A stretch of 64,000 bases of DNA from Aureococcus anophagefferens (Eukaryota > Sar > Pelagophyceae > Pelagomonadales > Pelagomonadaceae), in NCBI RefSeq assembly GCF_000186865.1, contig NW_008705561.1:1771976-1835975 (forward strand), in the 5' to 3' direction. Below the pieces are notes generated by a model that saw nothing but the letters and a program-made list of their open reading frames with translations, ran no database searches and was not told where the DNA came from. A program made the translations under genes and the position numbers. Below, one piece after another: positions 1-8,982 of this stretch (position 1 is the first letter of the stretch; each line of letters starts with the position of its first letter).

Positions 1-719
1 GAGCATGTGACAAGCTTTGAGACCTTTTACAGCCGCTACAGCATGGATTCCAGCCGTTCCGCTTCCCACGCGCTCCAGATATGTTGCGCCGACAACGCGG
101 TGCAAAAGTAGTCGCGCGAACGCGGTCGCGCGCGTCCGAAATCGGCTCAAAAGGGATCGATTTGCGACCATACCCTACGATCCCAGACTTTGCGCGAGTT
201 CGGGCGTGCCAGGAGTCGCAGGGGCGTCGATCGTGTCCTATCGTAACCCCATCGTCGCGCTGCGCAAGCGGTTCCGCGTCTTGGCGTCCGTCGGCGTTTT
301 GGCAGCGTTCGCGGTCGTGTCGGCGTTTCGGCGCTCGTCTCGAACGCGCGGCCGCGGAGTCGAAACAGTCCCCGAGGGTGTTCTCGCGGTTCAGTCCGCT
401 CGAGGCGTGTATGGAGCAGACCGCGGTAACAAAACGGCTCTCTATGATGCCACGAGCGGCTCGGAGAGGTGGGATCGACACGATTTGAGCATATATTCGT
501 CGAGAGCGCGACCTCCGCGCGCCCGCGCGCCCGCGATTCGCTGGAAAAAAGTAGTCAGGCCCACGCGTTGGGTCTATGCGCCGCGCGTCACGGCTTTACC
601 GCGCTCAAATCGACGCGGTACAGCCGCCGTCTCGGCCAGACGGCGGCGGCGCCAGCGGCTGAAACAGGCCAAAAGGCAGTGAGCACGGCAGGATGGTCTG
701 AGCCCAATTTCAGAGCAGC
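1..719. other. Upstream stretch with no supported gene
   Basis: Two plus-strand open frames occur here (17-682 and 81-488). Their translations are arginine- and serine-rich, lack recognisable domains, and do not show the C/G-ending codon preference of the genes that follow. GC content is also lower than in the genes downstream. The last part is presumably the promoter and 5' leader of the gene starting at 720. I see no RNA gene or repeat here. Confidence 0.5.
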
Positions 720-3299
720 ATGCGCCGCGCGCTGCTCGGATGCCTGCTGGGCGCCGCGCGCGTCGCCGGCCGCGTGGAGCTGAGCCCCCTCTTCTCCGAC
801 GGCGCGGTCCTCCAGACGAACTTCGAGTCGGGCATGCGGTCCCTCATCTACGGCCGCGCCGCGCCCGGCGAGACCGTGTCCGTGGCCGGGGCGCACCGCA
901 TCGTCGGCAAGGCGCCCTTCTCGACGGTGACCGATTCGAAGGGCCGCTGGCGCATCCAGCTGGATCCCTACACGCACCCGAAGCACGCGACGAACAGCTT
1001 CGCGCTGACGGTGTCCGGGTCGGCGACGCGCGACGATATAACGCTCCGCGGCGTCACCTACGGCGACGTCTACCTCTGCGCGGGCGGCGGCCCCGCGGCG
1101 GCGCCGGGCGCGCGGCCACCGCCGGGCGCGGCGCGCGTGTCGCTCCTCAAGGTCGACGCGGCGCCGTCGGCGGCCGCGCGCGACGACTTCCGCGCCGCGA
1201 GCCTCGGCGGCCGGCGCGGCTGGGCGCCGCTCGACCGCGCGGCGAACGTCAGCGCCGCCTGCGTCGCCGCGGCGCTCGCCGTCGCGGACAAACACTGGGG
1301 CGACCGGCCCCTGGGCATCGTCGAAGCGACGGCCGACGCGTCGATCGACGCGTGGCTGCCCCGCGAGGCGCGCGGCGCCTGCGACAACCGGCGGCGCCTG
1401 TCGTTCTTCGGCGCGAAGAAGAAGCGGCGCGAGGGCGACGCGCACGGGTCCGTCTTCGGCGGGCTGATTCATCCGCTCGTGGGCTTCGCGCTCCGCGGCG
1501 TGTTCTGGCTCCAGGGCGACCGCGACGTCGCCGCGGCCCCGGGCGCCTACGGCTGCCGGCTCCGCGCGCTCATCTCCTCCTGGCGGGACCGCTGGGGCAT
1601 CGGCGAGTTCGCGTTCGTCGCCGTGGAGGCGGCACCGGGCGCCGCGTCGGCGGCGCTCCCGGCGTTCCGCGCCGCGCAAAGGTCCGCGCTGCCGCGGCCG
1701 GGCGGCGACGTGCAGACCACGGGCCTCGCGGCGACGTATGACCTCGGGCGCGCGCCGCCGGCGGCGGCCGTCGGCGACCGGCTCGCGGCGGAGATGCTGA
1801 GGGTGGCCTTCGGGCGCCGGGACGCGCCCGAGGCGCCGCGCGTGGTCCGCGTCGCCGCGGCGGGCGGCGCCGTCGTCGTGGAGCTCAGCGCGCCCGTGGT
1901 CTACCGGGACGCGCGCGGCTGCGCGGCCTGCTGCAAGCGCGACCGCCGCGTCTTCCAGATTTCGAGGGACGGTGACACCTGGGCGAGCGCGGGAGCGCCC
2001 GCGGCGGCGAACGGCACGATCGTCGTCGCCGCGGCCGGCGTCGTCAGGCTGCGCTACGACTGGCTCCCCGCGCCGGAGTGCGTCGTCGTCGGCGAAAACG
2101 GCGGCCTGCCCCTCGCGCCCTTTGTGCTCGACGTCGGCGGCGGCGCCGTCGCGCGGACGCCGCCGATGGGCTACAACACGTGGAACTACTTCCACTGCAA
2201 CGTCGACGAGAGGGCCGTCGTGCGCACGGCGCGGCTCCTCATCGACCTGGGGCTCGCGGCCAAGGGCTACGCCTACGTCAACGTCGACGACTGCTGGCAG
2301 GTCGGGCGGGACGGCGCGGGGAACATCGTCGCGGATCCCGCGCGGTTCCCGGGCGGCATGAAGGCCGTCGCGGACGCGGTGCACGCCCTGGGCATGAAGT
2401 ACGGCCTCTACACGGCGTCGCACGAGTTCACGTGCCAGGGCCGGCCCGGGTCCTACCTCCACGAGACGCGCGACGCGGACGCGTACTGCGCCTTCGAGGT
2501 CGACTACGTCAAGATCGACGCGTGCGGCGGCCGGGGCTACGCCAAGAAGGACCGTCGGAAGTCGTGGCAGCTGTTCCGCGACGCTTTTGATGAGTGCCAC
2601 GCGCGCACGGGCCGCGCCGTCGTCGAGTCCGTCGAGAGCTGCGGCACCGTCGACGAATGCGGCGCGTGGGTCGGCGACGTCGCGCACCTCTGGCGGACGA
2701 CGAACGACATCCAGAACAACTGGGCGTCCGTGCTCGCGAACGCGGACGCGACGGAGCGGCTCTGGAGCCTGGCGGGGCCCGGCCACTGGAACGACCCGGA
2801 CATGCTGCTGGTGGGGAACGTCGGGCTGGACGCGGACGAGGCGAGGGCGCATTTCTCCATCTGGTGCATGCTCGCGGCGCCGCTGCTCATCGGGACGGAC
2901 CTCCACGCGCTGTCGGCGGAGAACCTGGCGATCCTCGGCAACGAGCACCTCATCGCCATCGACCAGGACCCGCTGGGCTTCCAGGGGCGCAAGGTCGTCC
3001 GCGGGGCGCGGGAGGTGTGGATGAAGCAGCTCGCGAACGGCGACGTCGCCGTCATGCTCCTCAACCGCGACGCCCGGGCGGCGCGCGTCTCGGCGAAGCT
3101 CGACGCGGTCGGACTGGCGGCGGGGCGGCGCTACGCGGTCTTCGACTGCTGGCGGGGCAAGGCCGCGGGGACCGCCGCGGGCTCGTACGCGGCGGACGTC
3201 CCGCGCCACGGCGCGGTCGTCGTCCGGCTGTCGCCGGACACCGCGGGGAAGGAGCCGGCGAAAAGCGGCGGCCTGCTGAAGGGGCTGCTGGCGGGGTAA
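720..3299 (+). CDS. Sialate O-acetylesterase-like domain fused to GH27 alpha-galactosidase
   Basis: 859 aa, secreted or ER-bound, starting with a short hydrophobic N-terminus. Residues about 20-460 resemble sialate O-acetylesterases: a beta-rich start (LSPLFSDGAVLQ), GETVSVAG, and later HPLVGFALRGVFWLQGDRD. The esterase catalytic motif (family GQSNM) is replaced by AGGGPAAA, so this half is probably inactive. Residues 478-859 form a GH27 domain beginning ARTPPMGYNTWN, with the nucleophile region YVKIDACGG (Asp600) and the acid/base region RTTNDIQNN (Asp663), both intact. GH27 enzymes remove terminal alpha-galactose or alpha-N-acetylgalactosamine. The frame is continuous through both domains with uniform codon use, so the fusion looks real. 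Galactosidase activity is likely; the exact substrate is unknown. Confidence 0.9.
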   Translation: MRRALLGCLLGAARVAGRVELSPLFSDGAVLQTNFESGMRSLIYGRAAPGETVSVAGAHRIVGKAPFSTVTDSKGRWRIQLDPYTHPKHATNSFALTVSGSATRDDITLRGVTYGDVYLCAGGGPAAAPGARPPPGAARVSLLKVDAAPSAAARDDFRAASLGGRRGWAPLDRAANVSAACVAAALAVADKHWGDRPLGIVEATADASIDAWLPREARGACDNRRRLSFFGAKKKRREGDAHGSVFGGLIHPLVGFALRGVFWLQGDRDVAAAPGAYGCRLRALISSWRDRWGIGEFAFVAVEAAPGAASAALPAFRAAQRSALPRPGGDVQTTGLAATYDLGRAPPAAAVGDRLAAEMLRVAFGRRDAPEAPRVVRVAAAGGAVVVELSAPVVYRDARGCAACCKRDRRVFQISRDGDTWASAGAPAAANGTIVVAAAGVVRLRYDWLPAPECVVVGENGGLPLAPFVLDVGGGAVARTPPMGYNTWNYFHCNVDERAVVRTARLLIDLGLAAKGYAYVNVDDCWQVGRDGAGNIVADPARFPGGMKAVADAVHALGMKYGLYTASHEFTCQGRPGSYLHETRDADAYCAFEVDYVKIDACGGRGYAKKDRRKSWQLFRDAFDECHARTGRAVVESVESCGTVDECGAWVGDVAHLWRTTNDIQNNWASVLANADATERLWSLAGPGHWNDPDMLLVGNVGLDADEARAHFSIWCMLAAPLLIGTDLHALSAENLAILGNEHLIAIDQDPLGFQGRKVVRGAREVWMKQLANGDVAVMLLNRDARAARVSAKLDAVGLAAGRRYAVFDCWRGKAAGTAAGSYAADVPRHGAVVVRLSPDTAGKEPAKSGGLLKGLLAG

Positions 3300-3559
3300 G
3301 GCGGCACGGCGGGCGGGATGGGATGGGGGACCGGACGGCGTCGATTTTGCCTTGACGTGTCTCTAAACGTAGGGGGCCCATGGAGGAACCGCGGGGGAAG
3401 GGAGGCTCAAAGGGATTTTGCCGAGGTCGTCTGGGCGCCGGGGGGCCGCGGACTTCGACTGCGAACCGCACAGCGAGGGACACGATGTCTGCGCCCGCGA
3501 CAGCAGCGAAGCCCGCTGAAGCGGCGACGACCGTGCGACCCCCGCGTCGAATCCGTGCG

Positions 3560-3600
3560 GGGGAGCGCGCGCGCGCGCGCGCGCGCGGCACCGCGCGCGC
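3560..3600. repeat. GC dinucleotide run
   Basis: An alternating CG run with small interruptions lies about 80-100 nt upstream of the DSS1 start codon. It is a simple repeat. It may sit in the promoter or 5' leader; no function can be assigned. Confidence 0.7.
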
Positions 3601-3669
3601 GTCCGGAGCGGGCGCGGCGCCGTCGCTTTTCGCGAGACCACCTTTGGGAAGAGGCTCGCGCGCGCACCC

Positions 3670-4094
3670 ATGACGGACGCCCGCCCTCCGCAGGACGCCG
3701 CGGCCTCCGGCGAGAAGCGCAAGGCCGACATCGAGATCTTCGAGGAGGACGACGAGTTCGAGGAGTTCACCATGGAAGATTGGGACGAGACGAAGGAGGA
3801 CACCGACGACCAGAAGCTCTGGCAGGCGCGGCGCCGGCGTCCGGGGCGCCGCGCGCGCGGCTCGGCCGCCGCCGCGCGTGTCCGCGGTCGCGCGCGACGC
3901 GACCGCCGCTCGCTCGCCGCGCGCGCGCGCGGCCCCGCCGCGCGACGCGACCGCCGCTCGCTCGCCGCGCGCGCGCGCGGCTCCGCCGCGCGACGCGACC
4001 GCCGCGCGTTCCGCAGGACGACTGGGACGACGACGACGTCGACGATGACTTCTGCCGCCACCTGAGGGAAGAGATCAACAAGCCGGAGAAGTAG
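3670..4094 (+). CDS. SEM1: DSS1/SEM1 26S proteasome lid subunit, two exons
   Basis: Exon 1 is 3670-3825 and exon 2 is 4017-4094, giving a 77-residue acidic protein. The first exon carries EEDDEFEEFTMEDWDE; the second carries DDWDDDDVDDDF followed by a basic C-terminal helix ending at the stop. This is the two-acidic-motif-plus-helix plan of DSS1/SEM1, a small subunit of the proteasome lid and of TREX-2 and BRCA2-type complexes, about 70 residues long. The intron is 3826-4016 and begins GC rather than GT; acceptor CCGCAG. Protein homology fixes the junction (LWQ joined to DDW). Codon phase is preserved: 156 + 78 nt. Confidence 0.9.
3826..4016 (+). repeat. GC-AG intron of DSS1 containing a 46-bp tandem repeat
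   Basis: The intron holds about two and a half copies of a 46-bp GC-only-rich unit (roughly 3885-4010) with the core CGCGACGCGACCGCCGC. Copies differ at very few positions. The intron starts GCGCGG, far from the usual GCAAGT of GC-AG introns. The sequence GCAGG is shared at both ends, so the junction could slide by four bases, but only the GC-AG reading gives known splice dinucleotides. Confidence 0.75.
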
Positions 4095-4142
4095 GCGCGC
4101 CCCCTCGACCCTCGCGCGCGTCGCTACACACACCGTTCTTAG

Positions 4143-5429
4143 CTAGCGGCCCCGCGCGAGGACGTCGCCGACGACGCGGTTGAACGCGTCCGCGTTCTCG
4201 AGGGCGATCTGGTGGCCCGAGTCGGGGACGATGACGAGGTCCGCGCCGTCGGGCCCGAAGCGGCCGAGGACGTCGGGCACGGCCGGGTTGAACATCCAGT
4301 CGCGCCGGCGGTCGCCGAAGAGCACCGTCGTGTCGCACGAGAGCGACTCGAGGTCCTCGGCGGCGAGGGGCCGCCGCGCGTAGATGCCGCGGAGCGCGTC
4401 GTCGCGGTCCGCGGGCGCGAAGAGGCTCGTGAGCGCGAACTCGCTCGACGCGTCGAGCACGTTGATGGAGTAGAGGTACTTGGCGAGGTCGAGGACGTCC
4501 TCCTCGGACACGGCGACGCGCGCGTAGCGCTCGCGCACGGAGCGGAGCGCGGCCGCGAAGGCCGCGGCGTCGCCGAGGACGCCGACGGTGCGGAGCATGG
4601 TCTGCGGCGTGCACGACCAGCGCCAGAGGCGCAGCAGGAGCTCCGAGGACGCCGTCCGGAGCCCCGCGGCCGACGCGTCCGTGCCCGCGGCGGCGACGGC
4701 GGCCGCGCGCCTCGCGGCGCGCGCCGACGGGCCGCGGCCGCGCCGGCGGACGCCCGCGGGCCGCGCCGCGTCCGGCGCGAAGGGGAGCCCGAGCGGGCTC
4801 ACGAGCACGAGCCGGTCGACCTTGTCCGGGCGGCGGAGCGCGTAGTGCGTCGCGAAGTAGGCGCCCATGGAGTGCGCGACGATGTCGACCTTGCGGCCGG
4901 GCACGCAGGCGTCGACCCACGCGTCGAAGCTCTTGGTGAACCAGTCGACGCCGCGCGCCACGGCGGCGTCGCGCGCGGCCTCCGTCGGGAACGGCGCGAC
5001 GGCCTCGAAGCGCGGCCGCGCGGACCGGCCCATGCCGAGCCAGTCGAGCGCGAGCACGCGCCGCCCGCCGCCCGCGCCCGCGAGGGAGTCGACGTTGCGG
5101 TAGTACGTCGCCTTGCCCGAGCCGAAGCCGTGCGCGAGCACGCAGGGCGTCGCCGACGGCGGGCCGGACACGTCCAAGGTCGCGATGGTCTGCGCGCCGA
5201 GGCTGCAGGAGTCGATGACCACGTCCTTGACGTCGACGTCGCGCGACACGCGCGCGAGCAGGAGCCGCTCGGCCTCCGCCGCGCGCTGCTGCCTGCCTTC
5301 CGGGCTGCGCGGCCACTGCGCGGGCCAGCTCGAGGCGATGGGCACCTCCGTCGCCGGCCGAAGCGACAGCGACAGCGCGCGCCGCACCATCGCGCTGAGA
5401 ACGACGAACGTGCTTCCGCAACGAATCAT
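4143..5429 (-). CDS. Alpha/beta hydrolase of the ABHD4/ABHD5 type
   Basis: 428 aa. The N-terminal 20 residues are hydrophobic with arginines (possible signal or membrane anchor), followed by the WP..WP..P segment typical of CGI-58-like proteins. Fold motifs in order: AHGFGSGKATYYRN (oxyanion region, about 99-112), LDWLGMGRSARP (about 128-139), nucleophile elbow AHSMGAY with Ser187, LVSPLGLPF, the acidic strand TTVLFGDRRRDW, and DSGHQIALEN with His406. Serine and histidine of the triad are present, so unlike animal ABHD5 (Asn at the nucleophile) this should be an active lipase or acyltransferase. Residues about 225-265 are an Arg/Ala-rich insertion that could be a low-complexity loop or an unrecognised in-frame intron. 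Converges on DSS1 with under 50 nt between stop codons. Confidence 0.8.
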   Translation of the reverse strand: MIRCGSTFVVLSAMVRRALSLSLRPATEVPIASSWPAQWPRSPEGRQQRAAEAERLLLARVSRDVDVKDVVIDSCSLGAQTIATLDVSGPPSATPCVLAHGFGSGKATYYRNVDSLAGAGGGRRVLALDWLGMGRSARPRFEAVAPFPTEAARDAAVARGVDWFTKSFDAWVDACVPGRKVDIVAHSMGAYFATHYALRRPDKVDRLVLVSPLGLPFAPDAARPAGVRRRGRGPSARAARRAAAVAAAGTDASAAGLRTASSELLLRLWRWSCTPQTMLRTVGVLGDAAAFAAALRSVRERYARVAVSEEDVLDLAKYLYSINVLDASSEFALTSLFAPADRDDALRGIYARRPLAAEDLESLSCDTTVLFGDRRRDWMFNPAVPDVLGRFGPDGADLVIVPDSGHQIALENADAFNRVVGDVLARGR

Positions 5430-5566
5430 TGCAACACGCTAGCCGACAACAGCGGTGCAGGCTTGCAGGGTTCGAACCTTACATTCTAATGCCGAATCGA
5501 CAACTCCAACGTCAAAGAGCACGTTGACCCAAGAGGCAGCCCGGATATCCGAGCACGTCGGGGACG

Positions 5567-7243
5567 ATGGGCCGGTCGGACTACGAGGCGCTCGAGGAGC
5601 GCGCCTGGGGCGGCCGCGGCCTGCTGGCCGTCGTCGGCGGCCTCGCCGTCGGCGGCCTCGCGAACTTGGCGGCCATCGGCGGCACGCCGTACAAAGGCGC
5701 GATGCTGGCCCTCGAGAGCTTCGGCGGCAAGGGCGCGCGCTCGTCGCCGGCGCAGCTGTCGAACGCGACGGACGAGAGCGTGGTCACGACGACGGTCTAC
5801 GCCGCGGATCTGCTGAAGATCGACTCCGTGTGCGAGTGGATCGAATCCTACGAGGGCGTGGACAAGTGCACGTCGCTGAGCGACGAGAAGCTCTACAAGC
5901 TCGTGCCCAAGAGGATGGTCTTCGAGACGCGCAAGTCCTTTGTGCGCGGGTCCATCGGCGACGACGCCGAGGGCGGCTACCTGACCTTCAACATGGTCAT
6001 GCAGAACCGGGACAACACCTTCGACGCGTCGTGGCTGGTGGTGTGCGACGTCTACGGGACCATCGAGACCATGGAGCCCCTCTACCAGGGCAAGGAGTTC
6101 TACCGCGCGGCGGGCCTGAAGATGTACAGCGACACCGAGGTGCTCTTCGCCGCCGGCGAGTCGACGTCCCTCAACGGCTACGTCTACCTCTTCGACTGGA
6201 AGACGGGCACCTACGCGAAGCACGGCGACAAGAAGGTCGACATCCACGACCTCCAGCGCGCCTACAGCGGCGACTACTACTGGGCGCTGGATTCCAAGGA
6301 GTACGGCAAGGTCGACGTCGCTAACGGCGCCTGGACGATCGGCCCGAACGAGATCGGCGTCGCGCAGTCCGAGGTCGACGACCTCAACCATATCCAGCTC
6401 ATCGAGGACGACAAGTACGCCATCCTGAGCTCGCGGTCGACGAACACGATCTACAAGGTCAAGGCCGATTCCGGCGACGAGGTCTGGGCCCTGGGCGGCG
6501 ACCTCGGCGACTTCACGATCACCGGCATCGACGGCACGGAGTACGAGGCGGGCCACTCCTACTGGCACGGCCAGCACAACGCGGAGTACATCGGCAACGA
6601 CGAGTACGCCATGTTCGACAACAACTTCGACTACGTCGAGAAGGGCTCGAAGCTGCTCGTCGTCAAGCTCGACGAGGACGGCGGGAACGCGACCGTCGTC
6701 TTCGAGTACTCCACGGGCACCTACTCCATGGTCTTCGGCGACAACGACAAGCTGCCGACGACGAACATGCTCGGCTGCTGGTGGCCGTCGTCCTACTACA
6801 CGTCGAGCGACTACGCGAACGCGAAGGTCGTCGAGGTCGTCCGCGACACGTCGGACATCGCGTTCGAGCTCGACATCTACAACGACGTCACCTGCGAGGC
6901 GGACTCCTGCGACGTCGAGGAGGGCTGGCTCATGTACTCCGTCGAGCGCTTCTACACGAAGCCCCTGGTCTACGGCCTCGCCTGCGCCGCGGGCGACGAC
7001 GACGGCGCCTACACGCTCACCGCGACGACGATGGACACGCACAAGATGGCCTCCAAGTCGCCGGGCTCCTACGTCGTCGAGGACGCCAAGGGCGCGACCA
7101 TCGCGTCGGGCACCTTCGACTTCGACGCCCACTGGAACCCGACGGCGCTCAGCGTCGACGTCACGGGCCTCACGAGCGGCGAGGGCACGCTCAAGGTCAC
7201 GAACAAGTACGACTCCGTCCGCAGCTACGACTTCACGTGCTAG
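5567..7243 (+). CDS. Arylsulfotransferase (ASST)-like type II membrane protein
   Basis: 558 aa. A short cytoplasmic N-terminus precedes a glycine/alanine hydrophobic segment at about 18-38, so the bulk should face the ER/Golgi lumen or cell exterior. The body is a beta-propeller-like region with the ASST family pattern: VDDLNHIQLI, ILSSRSTNTIYKV, EVWALGGDLGDF, then the histidine region YWHGQHNAEYI (His334 and His337) and YAMFDNNFD. Bacterial ASST transfers sulfate between phenols through a catalytic histidine; the eukaryotic members are mostly uncharacterised. The C-terminal 120 residues are beta-rich and carry several cysteines. Substrate cannot be inferred; a role in sulfated metabolites or glycans is possible. 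Confidence 0.7.
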   Translation: MGRSDYEALEERAWGGRGLLAVVGGLAVGGLANLAAIGGTPYKGAMLALESFGGKGARSSPAQLSNATDESVVTTTVYAADLLKIDSVCEWIESYEGVDKCTSLSDEKLYKLVPKRMVFETRKSFVRGSIGDDAEGGYLTFNMVMQNRDNTFDASWLVVCDVYGTIETMEPLYQGKEFYRAAGLKMYSDTEVLFAAGESTSLNGYVYLFDWKTGTYAKHGDKKVDIHDLQRAYSGDYYWALDSKEYGKVDVANGAWTIGPNEIGVAQSEVDDLNHIQLIEDDKYAILSSRSTNTIYKVKADSGDEVWALGGDLGDFTITGIDGTEYEAGHSYWHGQHNAEYIGNDEYAMFDNNFDYVEKGSKLLVVKLDEDGGNATVVFEYSTGTYSMVFGDNDKLPTTNMLGCWWPSSYYTSSDYANAKVVEVVRDTSDIAFELDIYNDVTCEADSCDVEEGWLMYSVERFYTKPLVYGLACAAGDDDGAYTLTATTMDTHKMASKSPGSYVVEDAKGATIASGTFDFDAHWNPTALSVDVTGLTSGEGTLKVTNKYDSVRSYDFTC

Positions 7244-7267
7244 GCGCGCGTCTCTCCCTTTCGAACG

Positions 7268-8422
7268 TTACAGAAATTCCAGCATGGCGAAGAGCACGCG
7301 CGCGAGGAGCGGGTGGTTGTGCCGCGTGTGGACCGCGTCGCCCTTGACGACGCCGCAGAACGTCCGCGAGATCGCGTCGGCGCGCAGGATGCGCAGGCCC
7401 GGCAGGGGCCAGGCCTCGCGGCCCGCGACGCCGCGGACGTCGTCGGGGCAGGGGAAGCCCGGCCGCCGCGTCGCGCCGCCGACCCAGCACGCGTTCAGGT
7501 CGTCGACGAAGTGCTCCGCGACGCCGTTGAGGAAGGCGGAGCCGTAGGCGTCGATGGTCACGTTCGCGCACATGGCCTCGGGCGACAGCGTGCCGTAGCG
7601 CCGCCGCGGCGGCGGCCGCTCGCGCCGCGCGTCGTCGACGCAGCTTCTGACGAGCGGCGCCGCCGCGGTCCGCGGCTCCGACTCGAGGGACCGGAGCGCC
7701 GCGTCCCACGCGCCGTACAGGTTCTTGTCACAAACAAAATTCGTGTGCCGCCAGACGAGGGCCGTCCGGGCCAGCGCGCCCCGCGCGAGCGACCAGCGCA
7801 CGATTTGGTGCGCGACGTCCGCAAAGTCCGCGACGTAGTTCGCGTCCTTGGCGTAGGTGAGGGGCCGCCCGGGGTGCGCGTGGAGCACGTGGAGGCCGTA
7901 GTTCATGACCCAGATGCGCCGGACGTTGTCGTTCCCCGGCCAGACGGGCACGCCTAAAACCGCGTCGTGGTTGACTTTCGCGACGGACGCGTTGGCGAAG
8001 CCGTGGTAGGACTCGGCGTCGAAGGCGTCGGAGCAGTTCCGGCCGTCCTTCTCGAGGATCATGACGCGGCAGTTCGGGCTCGTGTCCGGCGACCGGCTCA
8101 CGCGCGCGGCGCGGAGCGCGTCGTTCAAGGTCCTCGGCGGCGACACGGTGCCCTTGTCGTCGGCCGTGCCCGGGTAGATGAGGCGCAGCGAGTGGCGCGT
8201 CTTATTCTTCGAGCCCTCGGTCCTGGCCTTGGCGACGGCCGCGCGCGTCGCCGCGACGACCTTGTCGGCGTAGTACCGCGCCGCGGCCGCGACGTCCGGC
8301 GCGGCGGCGAAGCGCAGGAGCTCCTGCAGCGGGCCCTGCATGTTCCGCGTCGTCGAGTCGCCGTGGAAGACGAAGCCGGCGTTCCTCACGGCCGCGGACA
8401 GCGCGACGGCCGTGTCGAGGGC
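7268..8422 (-). CDS. SGNH/PC-esterase-like secreted protein (main exon)
   Basis: About 385 codons. Motifs: GFVFHGDSTTRNMQGPL near the start (block I GDS with the TR typical of TBL/PC-esterase families) and a C-terminal HTRHNHPLLARVL histidine region. Family members add or remove acetyl or other groups on polysaccharides or glycoproteins. The frame has no ATG before the GDS block; it opens right after a splice-acceptor-like CCTAG at 8423-8427. The 94-codon open frame upstream (8449-8733) is therefore probably its first exon, joined by a 41-nt intron (8423-8463) containing a branch-point-like TTCTAAC. That join is in phase and gives 474 aa. If it is wrong, the start of this gene is missing. Confidence 0.65.
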   Translation of the reverse strand, partial: ALDTAVALSAAVRNAGFVFHGDSTTRNMQGPLQELLRFAAAPDVAAAARYYADKVVAATRAAVAKARTEGSKNKTRHSLRLIYPGTADDKGTVSPPRTLNDALRAARVSRSPDTSPNCRVMILEKDGRNCSDAFDAESYHGFANASVAKVNHDAVLGVPVWPGNDNVRRIWVMNYGLHVLHAHPGRPLTYAKDANYVADFADVAHQIVRWSLARGALARTALVWRHTNFVCDKNLYGAWDAALRSLESEPRTAAAPLVRSCVDDARRERPPPRRRYGTLSPEAMCANVTIDAYGSAFLNGVAEHFVDDLNACWVGGATRRPGFPCPDDVRGVAGREAWPLPGLRILRADAISRTFCGVVKGDAVHTRHNHPLLARVLFAMLEFL

Positions 8423-8448
8423 CTAGGCGGGCGCGCGTCGCTCAAACG

Positions 8449-8733
8449 TTAGAAGGACGCGACGCCGGGGGTCCGCGCCGGCGCGACGCAGCCGCAGGTC
8501 CCGTCGCGCGCGACGCATTTGAGCTCGCCGTAGGGATCGCCGAGCGTGCGCGACCAGGACTCGGCGACGGCGCCGACCATGAGCCCGGCGCAGAGCACGT
8601 CGCTGCAGCGCGGTAAGTGGTCCGGGATGTCGACGAAGCAGGCCGTCGCGCGCGGCCGATTCGCGTAGTCGAGGTCCTCGAGCACGGTGGCGGCCGTCGC
8701 CGCCGCGACGGCCCATGCGAGTAAAGCGATCAT
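8449..8733 (-). CDS. Signal-peptide-bearing small ORF, probably exon 1 of the PC-esterase gene
   Basis: 94 codons, ATG at 8733. The N-terminus (MIALLAWAVAAATAAT) is a good signal peptide, followed by a short Cys-containing region (ACF, RCSDVLC, LKC, GTCGC). Codon use is like that of real neighbouring genes. As a stand-alone protein it would be a small secreted cysteine protein of no known family. Alternatively a GT donor at 8463, just before its last codons, joins it in phase to the SGNH exon at 8422, which otherwise lacks an ATG and a signal peptide. I favour the spliced model at roughly 60:40. Confidence 0.55.
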   Translation of the reverse strand: MIALLAWAVAAATAATVLEDLDYANRPRATACFVDIPDHLPRCSDVLCAGLMVGAVAESWSRTLGDPYGELKCVARDGTCGCVAPARTPGVASF

Positions 8734-8982
8734 CGAGTCGAGGTCACCATCGTAAATAACACGTTGGAGTGAGCCAATGCTTCAACTTACGTCAAATGTA
8801 TCATCGTCAAACGCTCAAACTACCGCGCTATAGTCTCACCGCCCATCGCGCAGCGGTTTGCGTCCGCCGCGCCTCGACGGTCGCCGCATCCTTCGGAGCC
8901 CTCCGCCCGCCGTGAGTGGGGGCGCGGCTAACACCGGAGCCACCTCGACGCGCGGCGCACCGCCCGCGACGCCGCCGGCGCC

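Noticed and set aside
17..682. Overlapping plus-strand ORFs at the window start
   Set aside because: Low-complexity Arg/Ser translation, no codon preference, no domain.
588..3209. 873-codon open frame antisense to the GH27 fusion
   Set aside because: It is a shadow of the strongly GC-biased gene on the other strand; the translation is Arg/Ala/Val-rich without domains. Similar long antisense frames lie over most genes here.
5440..5490. GGTTCGAACC palindrome resembling a tRNA B box
   Set aside because: The flanks cannot form a T stem, no correctly spaced A box or acceptor stem exists, and the distance to any A-box-like sequence is too short.
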